Shown piece by piece: positions 17,787-25,469 of a stretch of 64,000 nt of DNA (the first letter of the stretch is position 1; each line of letters begins with the position of its first letter). Both the position numbers and the translations under genes were made by a program. The stretch comes from Palsa-1033 sp963735455. Its GTDB lineage: Bacteria; Chloroflexota; Limnocylindria; Limnocylindrales; CSP1-4. The notes under the pieces were generated by a model, which was given only the letters and a program-made list of their open reading frames with translations, did no database searches and had not been told where the DNA came from. The stretch is from the NCBI GenBank assembly GCA_963735455.1, contig CAVTKZ010000002.1, forward strand, positions 558,001 to 622,000, read 5' to 3'.

Positions 17787-18983
17787 ATGACCCGGATCCT
17801 CCTGTACACGGGCAAGGGTGGCGTCGGCAAGACGAGCATCGCGGCGGCCACCGCGCTCCTGAGCGCTGATCGCGGCCTGCGCACGATCGTCCTGTCCACC
17901 GACATTGCCCACAGCCTGGGCGACGCCTTCGACACCAAGCTGGGTCCCGAGCCGGTCGAGATCGCGCCAAACCTGTGGGCCCAGGAGCCCGACGTCTACT
18001 TCAACATTGCCCGCTATTGGCGGACGATCCAGACGTACATGACCGAGCTATTCAGCTGGCGCGGCCTCGATGCCGTGATGGCCGAGGAGATGACGGTCCT
18101 GCCGGGCATGGACGAGCTGGGCAACCTGCTCTGGATCGCCGACCATGTCGAGTCGGGCAGGTTCGACCTGATCGTGGTCGACGCCGCGCCGACGGGCGAG
18201 ACGCTGCGCCTCCTGTCGCTGCCCGAGGCCAGCCGCTGGTGGGTTGATCGCATCGCCCCGATCGGGCGGCGGGTCAGCCGCCTGGGGCGGCCGGTCCTCG
18301 AGCGGATGATCGGCGTCCCGGTGCCCCGCGACGAGGTCTTCGCCGCGGCCGAGCGGCTCCTGGCCCGGCTCGACCTGGTCCATCGCCTGCTCGCCGATCC
18401 GGACCAGTCGTCGATCCGGCTGGTGCTGGCCCTCGAGAAGCTGGCGATCGTCGAGGCTCGCCGCTCGTTCACCTACTTCCACCTGTTCGGCTATCCCAGC
18501 GACCTGGTCGTCTGCAACCGGGTCCTGCCCGCGACGGTCGACGGCTACTTCGCCGGACTGCGCCGGACCCAGCAGGACTACCTGCCCGGCGTCCAGGGCG
18601 ACTTTGCCCCGGTTCCGGTCCGGACCGTGCCGTTCTTCGATCGCGAAATGGTTGGAATCGAGGGCCTGCGCGAGATCGGCCGGTCGCTCTTCGGCAGCGA
18701 TGATCCGGCGGGCTTCTTCTATCGCGGCCGGCCCTACCGGATCCGGGCGCGGGCCGGCGGCCACGTCCTGGAAGTGGCCCTGCCGTTCACCAGCCGCGAA
18801 GAGGTCGGCCTGTCACGCGACGGCGACGAGCTGGTCATTTCGGTCGGCTCCTGGCGACGGACGCTGGTCCTGCCCCGCGCCCTGGTGAACGTGCCGACCA
18901 CAGGTGCGAAAATGGACGAGGGCATCCTGCAGATCGAGTTTTCGACCCGGACCAGGGCAGCACAGGTTGGAGGTCGGCGATGA
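17787..18983 (+). CDS. ArsA/Get3-family ATPase with HSP20-like C-terminal domain
   Basis: Single-domain ArsA-family P-loop ATPase of 398 residues. The deviant Walker A GKGGVGKTS is at residues 9-17, the switch STDIAHSLGD near 37, and the A-loop VVDAAPTGETLRLL near 132. From about residue 318 the sequence becomes beta-rich (HVLEVALPFTSREEVGL, LVISVGSWRRTLVLP), the HSP20-like domain fused to many bacterial and plant chloroplast ArsA homologues. True arsenite-pump ArsA has two ATPase halves and Cys ligands, and no arsenic genes are near, so a targeting or chaperone-type role is more likely. Overlaps the next gene by four bases. Confidence 0.88.
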   Translation: MTRILLYTGKGGVGKTSIAAATALLSADRGLRTIVLSTDIAHSLGDAFDTKLGPEPVEIAPNLWAQEPDVYFNIARYWRTIQTYMTELFSWRGLDAVMAEEMTVLPGMDELGNLLWIADHVESGRFDLIVVDAAPTGETLRLLSLPEASRWWVDRIAPIGRRVSRLGRPVLERMIGVPVPRDEVFAAAERLLARLDLVHRLLADPDQSSIRLVLALEKLAIVEARRSFTYFHLFGYPSDLVVCNRVLPATVDGYFAGLRRTQQDYLPGVQGDFAPVPVRTVPFFDREMVGIEGLREIGRSLFGSDDPAGFFYRGRPYRIRARAGGHVLEVALPFTSREEVGLSRDGDELVISVGSWRRTLVLPRALVNVPTTGAKMDEGILQIEFSTRTRAAQVGGRR

Positions 18984-19331
18984 CGAGCGAGCGACGGTCC
19001 ACGCGGCGGAAGGCCCCGTCGGCCGGCATGCCGGGCGGGGATCCGGCGTCCGAAGGCGACCGGCTGGCCGAGCTGGAGGCCCGCCTGGCGCGGCTTGAGG
19101 GCGGCGCCCGGCTCCGTGAGCGGGGCCGCGACCTGATGGCCCGAGTCGCGCCGCCCGAAGCCGGCCGTCATTTCCGCAACGCCGGCCGGGAGCAGCTCCT
19201 CGGGATTCGCTCGATCGTCGACTTCTGGATCCGCCGGATCGAGCTGGCCGAAGAGCGGGCCGAGCCGGGCTCCGGCCCCGAGTCCGCGCCCGGCGGAGCC
19301 TCGAACCGCGGTCGAAATCGAGATCGACTAG
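18980..19331 (+). CDS. Small coiled-coil protein coupled to ArsA, frameshift near 19310
   Basis: Small charged protein whose ATG at 18980 overlaps the ArsA stop. After a basic, Gly/Pro-rich N-terminus, ASEGDRLAELEARLARLEGG has a clear leucine heptad (coiled coil), followed by LRERGRDLMARVAPPEAGRHFR and GIRSIVDFWIRRIELAEE. As written, the frame runs on into the convergent gene. One extra base near 19310 would explain this; removing it ends the protein in TAVEIEID at a TAG at 19331, about 116 residues. The pairing suggests it works with the ArsA ATPase. No family name is offered. Confidence 0.65.
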
Positions 19332-19361
19332 GCCTGGCTCCGACGCGGCCCGCGCGCGGAC

Positions 19362-19925
19362 CTAGCTGGCGTCGAGCTTGGGCCGGATCCGGACGATCAG
19401 CATCGCTCCGCCGCCGTCGCTGATCAGCTCGCCGTCGTGGGGGATCGTGCCATCCCAGCGGATGTAGTCGCCGGGGCCGGCCTCGATGACGTGGTCGCCC
19501 TGGGTCATCCGATACGTTCCGCGCAGGATCAGGTGGTGCTCGTCGCCCGCGTGTGAATGCGCGCCGACCCGGGCGCCGCGCTCGGTCGAGGTCACCTCGA
19601 TGATCGATACCTCGCGCGACTGGCGGCCATCGACGTGCTCGACTCGGCCGAGGCCCGTCTCGACCACCGGCCGGTCGGCGGCCCGGATGACTTGCGGCTC
19701 GGGCACGTCATCGATCAGGAACCACGCCGCGGGGACCTCGAGCGCCGAGGCAATCAAGCCCAGGCATTGGAGCGACGGCGAGGCCTTGTCGTTCTCGATC
19801 TGGGACAGGTAGCCAACGTTCAGGCCGCTGCGCTGGGCGACGCCGGCCAGGGTCAGGCCGCGCTCCGTCCGCCACTTCTTGATCTGGACGCCGACGGCCG
19901 GCTTGCGCCGCTCATCGGTTGTCAT
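19362..19925 (-). CDS. XRE-family regulator with cupin domain
   Basis: A 187-residue regulator with an N-terminal Cro/C1 helix-turn-helix (VGVQIKKWRTERGLTLAGVA, then LNVGYLSQIENDKASPS) and a C-terminal cupin barrel whose metal-type motif reads HSHAGDEHHLILRG, with RWDGTIPHDGEL as the second half. Such proteins sense a small molecule or metal through the cupin. I chose ATG 19925 because GGAG lies eight bases before it; ATG 19961 is possible but would run through the divergent promoter. It faces the F420-type reductase gene across a shared region holding an inverted repeat, so it probably controls that gene and itself. Confidence 0.86.
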   Translation of the reverse strand: MTTDERRKPAVGVQIKKWRTERGLTLAGVAQRSGLNVGYLSQIENDKASPSLQCLGLIASALEVPAAWFLIDDVPEPQVIRAADRPVVETGLGRVEHVDGRQSREVSIIEVTSTERGARVGAHSHAGDEHHLILRGTYRMTQGDHVIEAGPGDYIRWDGTIPHDGELISDGGGAMLIVRIRPKLDAS

Positions 19926-19947
19926 GTTGGCTCTCCACAAAAGGGAT

Positions 19948-19980
19948 TTGACAACGGCCACAACCAGTCCTATGGTTGTG
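19948..19980 (+). promoter_or_regulatory. Strong promoter with overlapping inverted-repeat operator
   Basis: TTGACA (19948-19953) and TATGGT (19971-19976), exactly 17 bases apart, point toward the reductase gene. A perfect 7-bp inverted repeat, CACAACC (19959-19965) and GGTTGTG (19974-19980), spans the spacer and -10 box, where a bound repressor would block polymerase. The adjacent XRE-cupin regulator is the obvious candidate to bind it. Confidence 0.6.
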
Positions 19981-20038
19981 TCACCAACAAATCTTGCTTG
20001 ATGTAGGCAAACTCGTCAAGCCCTGGAGGCACTTCACC

Positions 20039-20689
20039 ATGAAGATCGCGATCATCGGAGCCGGCAACGTCGGCACCGCCCTGGCCACCTCGTTCAAGCG
20101 CGCCGGGCACGACGTCATCATCACCTCCCGCGACCCCGAGGATGCGGGCAGTGTCGCCGCCGCCACGGGCGCCCGCGTCGCCGCGAGCAATGCCGGCGCG
20201 GCCGGTGAGGCCGAGATCGTCGTCCTGGCCGCCCCATTCTCGAGCGCTGCGGAGATCGCCCGCGAAATCGCGGCCTCGGTCATGGGCAAGCCGGTGGTGG
20301 ACGTCACCAACCGGATGTCCTTCGGGGCCGCCGGTCCCGAGATCGACACGAGCAGCTCGAATGCCGAGGACCTCGCGGCGCTCCTGCCCGGAGCCCACGT
20401 CGTCAAGGCGTTCAACACCCTGTTCGCCTCGAAGCAAGTCGATCCGACCAGCGCCGGTGCCGGCCTGGATGGCTTCGTGGCCGGCGATGACGCCGCCGCG
20501 AAGGCGCTCGTCCTCGAGCTCGTCGCTTCGATCGGCCTCAACCCGGTTGATGTCGGGCCGCTCAGCCGGTCGCGCCAGCTTGAAGGCCTCGCCTTCCTGA
20601 ACATCAGCCTGAACGTCGCCCATGGTGGCGCCTGGCAGTCCGCCTGGAAGTTGATCGGCGCCCCAACCACGCAGCCGAAAGCCGCCTGA
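20039..20689 (+). CDS. NADPH-dependent F420 reductase-like oxidoreductase
   Basis: Rossmann-fold oxidoreductase of 216 residues resembling NADP:F420 oxidoreductases and the NAD-binding part of pyrroline-carboxylate reductases. Starts MKIAIIGAGNVGTALA at ATG 20039, eight bases after GGAGG, with the GxGxxG motif at residues 7-12. The NADP phosphate-recognition segment is TSRDPEDAG; VVDVTNRMSFG and VVKAFNTLFASK are family hallmarks. F420 use is inferred, since several homologues act as plain NADP(H)-dependent reductases. Driven by the promoter at 19948 and probably repressed by the divergent XRE-cupin protein. Confidence 0.8.
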   Translation: MKIAIIGAGNVGTALATSFKRAGHDVIITSRDPEDAGSVAAATGARVAASNAGAAGEAEIVVLAAPFSSAAEIAREIAASVMGKPVVDVTNRMSFGAAGPEIDTSSSNAEDLAALLPGAHVVKAFNTLFASKQVDPTSAGAGLDGFVAGDDAAAKALVLELVASIGLNPVDVGPLSRSRQLEGLAFLNISLNVAHGGAWQSAWKLIGAPTTQPKAA

Positions 20690-20763
20690 CGGCCTGACGC
20701 CGGCCGAGGCCTGACCCGGCCGCGACCGTCGGCGACCCAGCAACCCGATCGAACGGCTCTTGT

Positions 20764-21117
20764 CTAGTGCAGGAGCCGTTCCCAATTCCGGGGCACCCGG
20801 CCGGCCGGACCGGGGACGGGCTGGTCGAGGGGATGACTCAGCGGAGGGACGAGCTCGGGGCCGATCGCGTACTGCTCCCGGGTGTAGTCCCAGAACCATT
20901 CCTCGCCCGGCTCGAAGCTATGGATGATCGGATGGCCGGCATCCGCTGCGTGATGGCTGGCGTGCTGCGAGGGCGATGAGTCGCAGCAGCCGATGTGGCC
21001 GCACTTGGCGCAGCGCCGGAGGTGGAACCACCAGCCCTTCTCGGTCGCGAGGCACTCCTCGCACCCGGTTCCGCCGGGGGCGACCGTCGGGTCGAAGAAA
21101 TCGTCGAAGCTAGCCAT
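20764..21117 (-). CDS. UBP-type zinc finger domain protein
   Basis: A 117-residue protein that is essentially one ZnF-UBP domain. The zinc ligands are visible in order: CEECLATEKGWWFHLRRC, CAKCGHIGCCDSSPSQHA, then HHAADAGHPIIHSFEPGEE; WDYTREQ follows as in other bacterial members. In eukaryotes the fold binds the ubiquitin C-terminus. In bacteria the ligand is unknown and these short proteins occur alone. ATG 21117 has GGAG six bases before it. Divergent from mscL. Confidence 0.85.
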   Translation of the reverse strand: MASFDDFFDPTVAPGGTGCEECLATEKGWWFHLRRCAKCGHIGCCDSSPSQHASHHAADAGHPIIHSFEPGEEWFWDYTREQYAIGPELVPPLSHPLDQPVPGPAGRVPRNWERLLH

Positions 21118-21218
21118 CGGTCTCCACTTCGCGCTCGATTGGCATGGCTATCATGACGACGCTGATCGCCAGGCGCAGGCGCCGAGTCAGCCCCTGTGGA
21201 CGTGGAGGAGGCGACCCG

Positions 21219-21623
21219 ATGGCCGGATTCAAGGAATTCCTGCTCAAGACGAATGCCTTGGCCCTGGCGATCGGGGTGATCATCGGCGCGGCCCTCGGCG
21301 GCGTCGTGAACTCGCTGGTCAACGACATCATCATGCCGCCCATCGGCGTGGCCCTCGGCGGCGTGGACTTCAGCTCGCTGGTGATCAAGCTCAAGGACGC
21401 AACCGTCGATGCGACCGGCAAGCCCGTGCCCGAGGTGGACATCCGCTGGGGCAGCTTCATCAATCTCGTGATCGCGTTCATCGTCGTGGCGGCCGTCGTC
21501 TACGTCGTCTCCAAGATGCTGATCAAGGAAGAAGAGGCCGCGCCGAGCAAGACCTGCCCGGCCTGCAAGGAAGCCAACGCGGTCGACGCGACCCGCTGCC
21601 GGGCCTGCACCAGCGACATCTGA
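21219..21623 (+). CDS. mscL: Large-conductance mechanosensitive channel with zinc-ribbon tail
   Basis: MscL, the homopentameric channel that opens under high membrane tension to release solutes during osmotic downshock. The 134-residue protein starts MAGFKEFLLKTNALALAIGV at ATG 21219, with GGAGGAGG upstream. Helix 1 contains IGVIIGAALGGVVNSLVNDI and helix 2 FINLVIAFIVVAAVVYVVSK, typical of the family. The C-terminus is unusual: instead of the plain helical bundle it ends in a two-knuckle zinc ribbon, CPAC at about 115-118 and CRAC at about 128-131. Length through helix 2 is normal. Confidence 0.93.
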   Translation: MAGFKEFLLKTNALALAIGVIIGAALGGVVNSLVNDIIMPPIGVALGGVDFSSLVIKLKDATVDATGKPVPEVDIRWGSFINLVIAFIVVAAVVYVVSKMLIKEEEAAPSKTCPACKEANAVDATRCRACTSDI

Positions 21624-21710
21624 TTCGAGCCGCTCAGCCAGGCAAGCCTGGCCCCAGGCGGCGGTCTCCGGCCGGTGGCTGCCCGACCCCGCGCCGGCCG
21701 CGTGTCGGCC

Positions 21711-21810
21711 GCGTGTCGCGTGCGGCGAACAAGAGGGCGCCATCGCGCCCCGGGCTGCTGGCGTGTCTCGTGCGGCGAACAAAAGAGCGCAATCGACGCC
21801 CCGGGCTGCT
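21711..21810. repeat. 50-bp tandem repeat, two copies
   Basis: Copies at 21711-21760 and 21761-21810 share GCGTGTCKCG, TGCGGCGAACAARAG and CCCCGGGCTGCT, with only a few differences. Not in a gene. Confidence 0.75.
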
Positions 21811-22015
21811 CCCCTCCCAGCGGATCCTCGACTTCGTTCGCCGGTGGCGACCCAATCCCCGATCTCGTCGACGCAGGTCCGCGGTCAGGCCCGATTCGGC
21901 CCTTTGTACGCCCCAGGCGACTCGGCTCGCTCTGCCGGCCCCGCGCCCTCCGGGTCCCGCGCCAAGGTGGTCCCGCGCCCTCCGGGCCCACGTCCGAGGC
22001 GATATCGCCGGTGGC

Positions 22016-22079
22016 GATCAAAAGGGCGGAATCAGAGGCTCCCAAGCGGCTTCGAGGCGCCGATTCCGCCGGTTTGATC
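22016..22079. repeat. Long imperfect inverted repeat
   Basis: Arms 22016-22033 and 22062-22079 pair over 18 bp with two mismatches (GATCAAA..GGCGGAATC against GATTCCGCC..TTTGATC), with a 28-base loop. There is no poly-T run, so it is not a standard terminator. The right arm region (from 22061) is also part of a direct repeat with 22134-22170. Confidence 0.6.
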
Positions 22080-22241
22080 TCCTAGGGCGATCGAAACCCA
22101 GGAATTGGCCCCCAGCGCCTCTGACTCAGGGCTCGATTCGGCCGTTCTGATCTCCTGGAGCGATAACCCCGGCCGCTCCCGGTCCGCCCACCCGGCGCTG
22201 GCTCGCCCCGGCCCGCTCCCCCTGCCCGCCCATTCGGCCGT

Positions 22242-22437
22242 GGCGGCTCGCTCCACCCGGACGCGCTGGCCCTGCCCGCGGCCGCGGCCCTGGCCCGCCC
22301 TCTCGGCCATGGCGGCTCGCTCCACCCGGGCGCGGCTGGCCCTGCCCGCGGCTGCGGCCCTGGCCCGCCCTCTCGGCCATGGCGGCTCGCTCCACCCGGG
22401 CGCGGCTGGCCCTGCCCGCGGCTGCGGCCCTGGCCCG
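22242..22437. repeat. 70-bp tandem repeat array, about 2.8 copies
   Basis: Units at 22242-22310 (69 bp), 22311-22380 (70 bp) and 22381-22437 (57 bp, truncated) begin GGCGGCTCGCTCCACCCGG and contain GGCCCTGCCCGCGG. The last two copies are identical over their shared length. The unit is not a multiple of three and lies beyond the 3' end of the MFS gene, so it is not protein-coding. Confidence 0.85.
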
Positions 22438-22446
22438 CGGCCACGC

Positions 22447-23712
22447 TCATGGGGTCCGCTCCACTCCAAGTGGCGGGCCGAACCGGCCCGCGGACCAGAT
22501 CGCGACCGCGACAACGGTACCGCCCACGACCAGGATGACGAGCGGAGCCGAGATCCGGTCGGCGAGCGGGCCGGCGATCAACGTCGGACCCAGGCTGGCC
22601 GTGCTGACCACCGAGGCGAGGACGCCGAAGACCCGGCCGCGGTACTCCGCCGGGATAGCCTCGAGCAGCGCGGTCTGGGCCGATACCGACGTCACCGCGT
22701 AGGCCGCGCCCGAGATCAGGGCGATCGCCACCAGGAGCGGGACCGCCGAGATCCCGGCGGCATCGAACCAGCCCCGGGCGAGGGCGACGATCGCCAGGCC
22801 GGCGGTCAACGCCCCGAAGGCGAGGAGGCCGGCCTCGGCGGCCCGGCGGTGGGCCACCCGGCTGAAGCGACGCAGGCCGAGCACCCCGAGGAGGACGCCG
22901 ATCCCGAGCGGCAGGACGATCACCACGAGGTGGTCCGGCTGCAGTCCGACGCTCGAGGCCAGGGCCGGTCCGAGCACGCCCAGGACGCCGGCGACTGACG
23001 CGCCCGCGGCCTGGTGGATGATCGGCCGGCTGATCTCCCGATCGCGGCGCACGGTCCGCAGCCCATCGCGGAGCTCCGCCAGCGGTTCGGCTGCGCCACG
23101 CAGCGGAGCGCCTGCAGGCCGGCGGTTGACCGCGGGCTCCGCCGGCAGGCCGATGCAGGCCACCGTGGCCGCGACATACAGCCCGGCCACCACCGCCAGG
23201 ACCGAGGCCGGCCCCGAGATCGTGACCAGGAGCGGCCCGAAGAACGCGAAGCCAAGGGCGAACGAGCCCTGCAGGGTCAGGTTGAAGATGCCCATCGCCA
23301 GCGGCAGCTGCGCTCGGGGCACGGCCCGCGGGATCATCGAGCCCTCGGCCGGGGTGAGGGCCAGGCTGGTCAGGCTGACCCCCAGGTTGAGGACCAGGAG
23401 GGCGGCCGGATTCGGGCCGGCAAGGGCCAGGCCGGCCATCAGCACGGCCCGGGCCAGGTTGGGCCCGAACAGGGCCCAGCGCAGGTCGAGCCGATCGACC
23501 ACGACCCCGGCGAACGGCGACAGCAGGATCTGGGGCAGGACGTAGGTTGCGAACAGGAGGCTGACCGCAGAGCTCGAGCGGGTCGTGTCGAAGACCAGGA
23601 TGGTCATCGCGTAGAGGGCCATGTTCCCGCCGACCTGGGTCGCCGCCTGGATGAACCACAGGCGGGCGAAGATCGGGTTGTGGAGCAGCGAGCTCGCCGG
23701 GGGCGTTGCCAT
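22447..23712 (-). CDS. MFS transporter
   Basis: Major facilitator superfamily permease of 421 residues with about twelve hydrophobic segments. It begins MATPPASSLLHNPIFARLW, the usual opening of the enterobactin-exporter-like MFS group (F/LRLW just before helix 1), then FIQAATQVGGNMALYAMTIL. The motif between helices 2 and 3, FAGVVVDRLDLRW, matches the MFS signature GxxxDRxxRR in degenerate form. A second such loop, AEYRGRVFGVL, precedes helix 11. An upstream extension with poor coding character was excluded. Probably a proton-coupled efflux pump; substrate unknown. Monocistronic, next to the repeat array. Confidence 0.85.
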   Translation of the reverse strand: MATPPASSLLHNPIFARLWFIQAATQVGGNMALYAMTILVFDTTRSSSAVSLLFATYVLPQILLSPFAGVVVDRLDLRWALFGPNLARAVLMAGLALAGPNPAALLVLNLGVSLTSLALTPAEGSMIPRAVPRAQLPLAMGIFNLTLQGSFALGFAFFGPLLVTISGPASVLAVVAGLYVAATVACIGLPAEPAVNRRPAGAPLRGAAEPLAELRDGLRTVRRDREISRPIIHQAAGASVAGVLGVLGPALASSVGLQPDHLVVIVLPLGIGVLLGVLGLRRFSRVAHRRAAEAGLLAFGALTAGLAIVALARGWFDAAGISAVPLLVAIALISGAAYAVTSVSAQTALLEAIPAEYRGRVFGVLASVVSTASLGPTLIAGPLADRISAPLVILVVGGTVVAVAIWSAGRFGPPLGVERTP

Positions 23713-23861
23713 CGCCCGAGCATAGGCAACGGCGGCCGGCCATGAGCGGCGGCCGGTCGCGGACGCCGGCCTGGCCATCACGAGCTGAGCCGGACCTTCG
23801 GCGTGGATTGAGCCGACGACCGGAGGATAGTCTTGGGGACCCGGCCCGCTACGGTGGGGAC

Positions 23862-25322
23862 ATGCCTTCAGCCGATGCCGCCGCGCTCGCGATTCGCTAC
23901 CTCGACGGCCCGGCCGGGGCTGCCCGGCGGCCGCCCGCCAGCGACCTGCGTCCGACACCTGCGCCGATCCCGACCTCGCAGCTGCTGGCCGCCCTGTCGA
24001 CCGCGCTCGACCTGACCGAGGGGCAGCTGCCGGGCCACTCGCTGCGGACCTGCTACGTCGCCAGCCGACTGGCCCTCCGCCTGGGGCTGCCCGACCACGA
24101 TCGGGCGAACCTGTTCTACGCCGCGCTCCTGAAGGACGCCGGCTGCTCGACCAACGCCGCCGCGATCTCCCAGATCTTTGGCGGCGACGACATCGCGCTC
24201 AAGGCCAGCCAGGCGACCCTCGATCGCTCGCTGACGGCCTACGCCGCCTTCACGATCCGCAACCTGCCCTTGACCGAGCCCTTGCCGGCCCGCCTGGCCC
24301 GCCTCGTCCGGATTGCCCTGTCGGGGACGCGCGAGCGACGCCAGGTGGAGCAGACACGCTGTGAGCGGGGGGCAGCGATCGCCCGCAAGGCCGGCTTCGG
24401 CGAGGACGTGGGGGCGGCGATCGGCCACCTCCACGAGCACTGGGACGGCGGCGGCCTGCCCTTCGGCCGGCGGCGGTTGGAGATCCACCTGTTCGCCCGG
24501 ATCCTGGCCGCTTGTGCGGCACTCGACGTCTTCAACTCCGTCCGCGGGCCGGCTGCCGCGATCCAGGTGCTCGGCCGCCGGCGGGGGAGCTGGTACGACC
24601 CCGAGATCGTCGATGCCATCCTGGCCGACGCCCCGGCGATCCTGGCCGAGCTCGGTGCGCCGGACCTGGCCAGCCGGGCCTGGGCGCTCGAGCCGCCCAG
24701 CGAGGTCCGCGTCTCGGATGGCGCCGACATCGATCGGATCGCGGGCGCATTCGCCGACATCATCGACGCCAAGAGCCCGTTCACCGGCTCGCATTCGCAT
24801 GGCACGGCCGAGGTCGCCGAGGCGCTGGCGGGCGAGCTCCACCTTGGGTCCGGCGCACTGATCGATGTCCGGCGGGCCGCCCTCCTCCACGACGTCGGCA
24901 AGCTGAGCGTGCCCAACTCGATCCTGGACAAGCCCGGCCGGCTGACCGAGGCCGAGTTCACGATCATCAGGCGCCACCCCGAGATGACCCACCGGATCCT
25001 GGCCCCCATCCCGACCTTCGCCGCGGTGGCCGAGCTGGCCGCCGCGCACCACGAGCGCCTCGACGGGACCGGCTATTTCCGGGGCCTGGCGGCCGAGGGC
25101 TTGGCGATCGGGGCCCGGATCGTGGCCGTGGCCGACGTCTACGAGGCGCTCACCGCCGACCGACCGTATCGGGCCGGGCTGTCGACATCCGAGGCGCTCG
25201 ATCTCATCGGGACGATGGCCGGCGATCACCTGGCCCACGAGGTGGTGGCGGTCCTGCCCAGCGTGGTGGCCGAGCGCCGGCCAGGACCGGCCGAGCCGCT
25301 GATCGTCCGGGGCGGCAGCTGA
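23862..25322 (+). CDS. Tandem HD / HD-GYP domain protein
   Basis: A 486-residue cytoplasmic protein with two HD-type domains, no receiver or membrane part. The first (about residues 30-245) is degenerate: GHSLRTCYVASRLAL supplies His, but the HD pair reads KDAGCS, while EHWDGGGLP resembles GYP. The second (about 295-470) has HSHGTAEVAEALA, LLHDVGKLSVP and HHERLDGTGYFRG, with GYF in place of GYP. HD-GYP enzymes hydrolyse cyclic di-GMP; the second domain has the metal ligands to do this. Start ATG 23862 follows GTGGGGAC. It may be an internal signal hydrolase or an HD-GYP relative with another nucleotide substrate. Confidence 0.82.
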   Translation: MPSADAAALAIRYLDGPAGAARRPPASDLRPTPAPIPTSQLLAALSTALDLTEGQLPGHSLRTCYVASRLALRLGLPDHDRANLFYAALLKDAGCSTNAAAISQIFGGDDIALKASQATLDRSLTAYAAFTIRNLPLTEPLPARLARLVRIALSGTRERRQVEQTRCERGAAIARKAGFGEDVGAAIGHLHEHWDGGGLPFGRRRLEIHLFARILAACAALDVFNSVRGPAAAIQVLGRRRGSWYDPEIVDAILADAPAILAELGAPDLASRAWALEPPSEVRVSDGADIDRIAGAFADIIDAKSPFTGSHSHGTAEVAEALAGELHLGSGALIDVRRAALLHDVGKLSVPNSILDKPGRLTEAEFTIIRRHPEMTHRILAPIPTFAAVAELAAAHHERLDGTGYFRGLAAEGLAIGARIVAVADVYEALTADRPYRAGLSTSEALDLIGTMAGDHLAHEVVAVLPSVVAERRPGPAEPLIVRGGS

Positions 25323-25392
25323 CCCGCGGACGACGGACGCCCGCTCCGCCCCACGGGCCTGGCCGGGTCGGCCCGGCGACTGGCACGGCGAC

Positions 25393-25433
25393 CTCGCCGC
25401 CCAGGTCCGGAGGAGCGAGACCTGGGCGGCGAG
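25393..25433. terminator. Bidirectional hairpin between convergent genes
   Basis: CTCGCCGCCCAGGT (25393-25406) is perfectly complementary to ACCTGGGCGGCGAG (25420-25433), a 14-bp GC-rich stem with a 13-base loop. It lies in the 147-bp space between the converging HD-GYP and epimerase genes. There is no T-tract, which is common for high-GC terminators. Confidence 0.6.
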
Positions 25434-25469
25434 ACCACCGCCGAAGGAGAGGGCGCGGGGCGACGATCG

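Larger units (their letters stand above)
21624..22446. other. Gene-free repeat-rich interval
   Basis: No frame in this 823-bp gap between mscL and the convergent MFS gene shows convincing protein features; open frames here are Arg/Pro-rich products of high GC. It holds a 50-bp tandem pair, an imperfect hairpin, a 37-bp direct repeat and a 70-bp tandem array, listed separately. No promoter or terminator is clear. Confidence 0.6.

Noticed and set aside
17787..18983. Arsenite efflux ATPase
   Set aside because: Only one ATPase domain is present with an HSP20-like tail, and no arsB, arsC or arsR gene is near.
22242..22437. 70-bp repeats as a CRISPR array
   Set aside because: The units are directly abutting with no unique spacers, and no cas genes are near.
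22082..22514. Arg/Pro/Gly-rich open frames on the minus strand of the repeat array
   Set aside because: They translate repeated GC-rich DNA in changing frames (70-bp unit), lack ribosome-binding sites and have no protein-like features.
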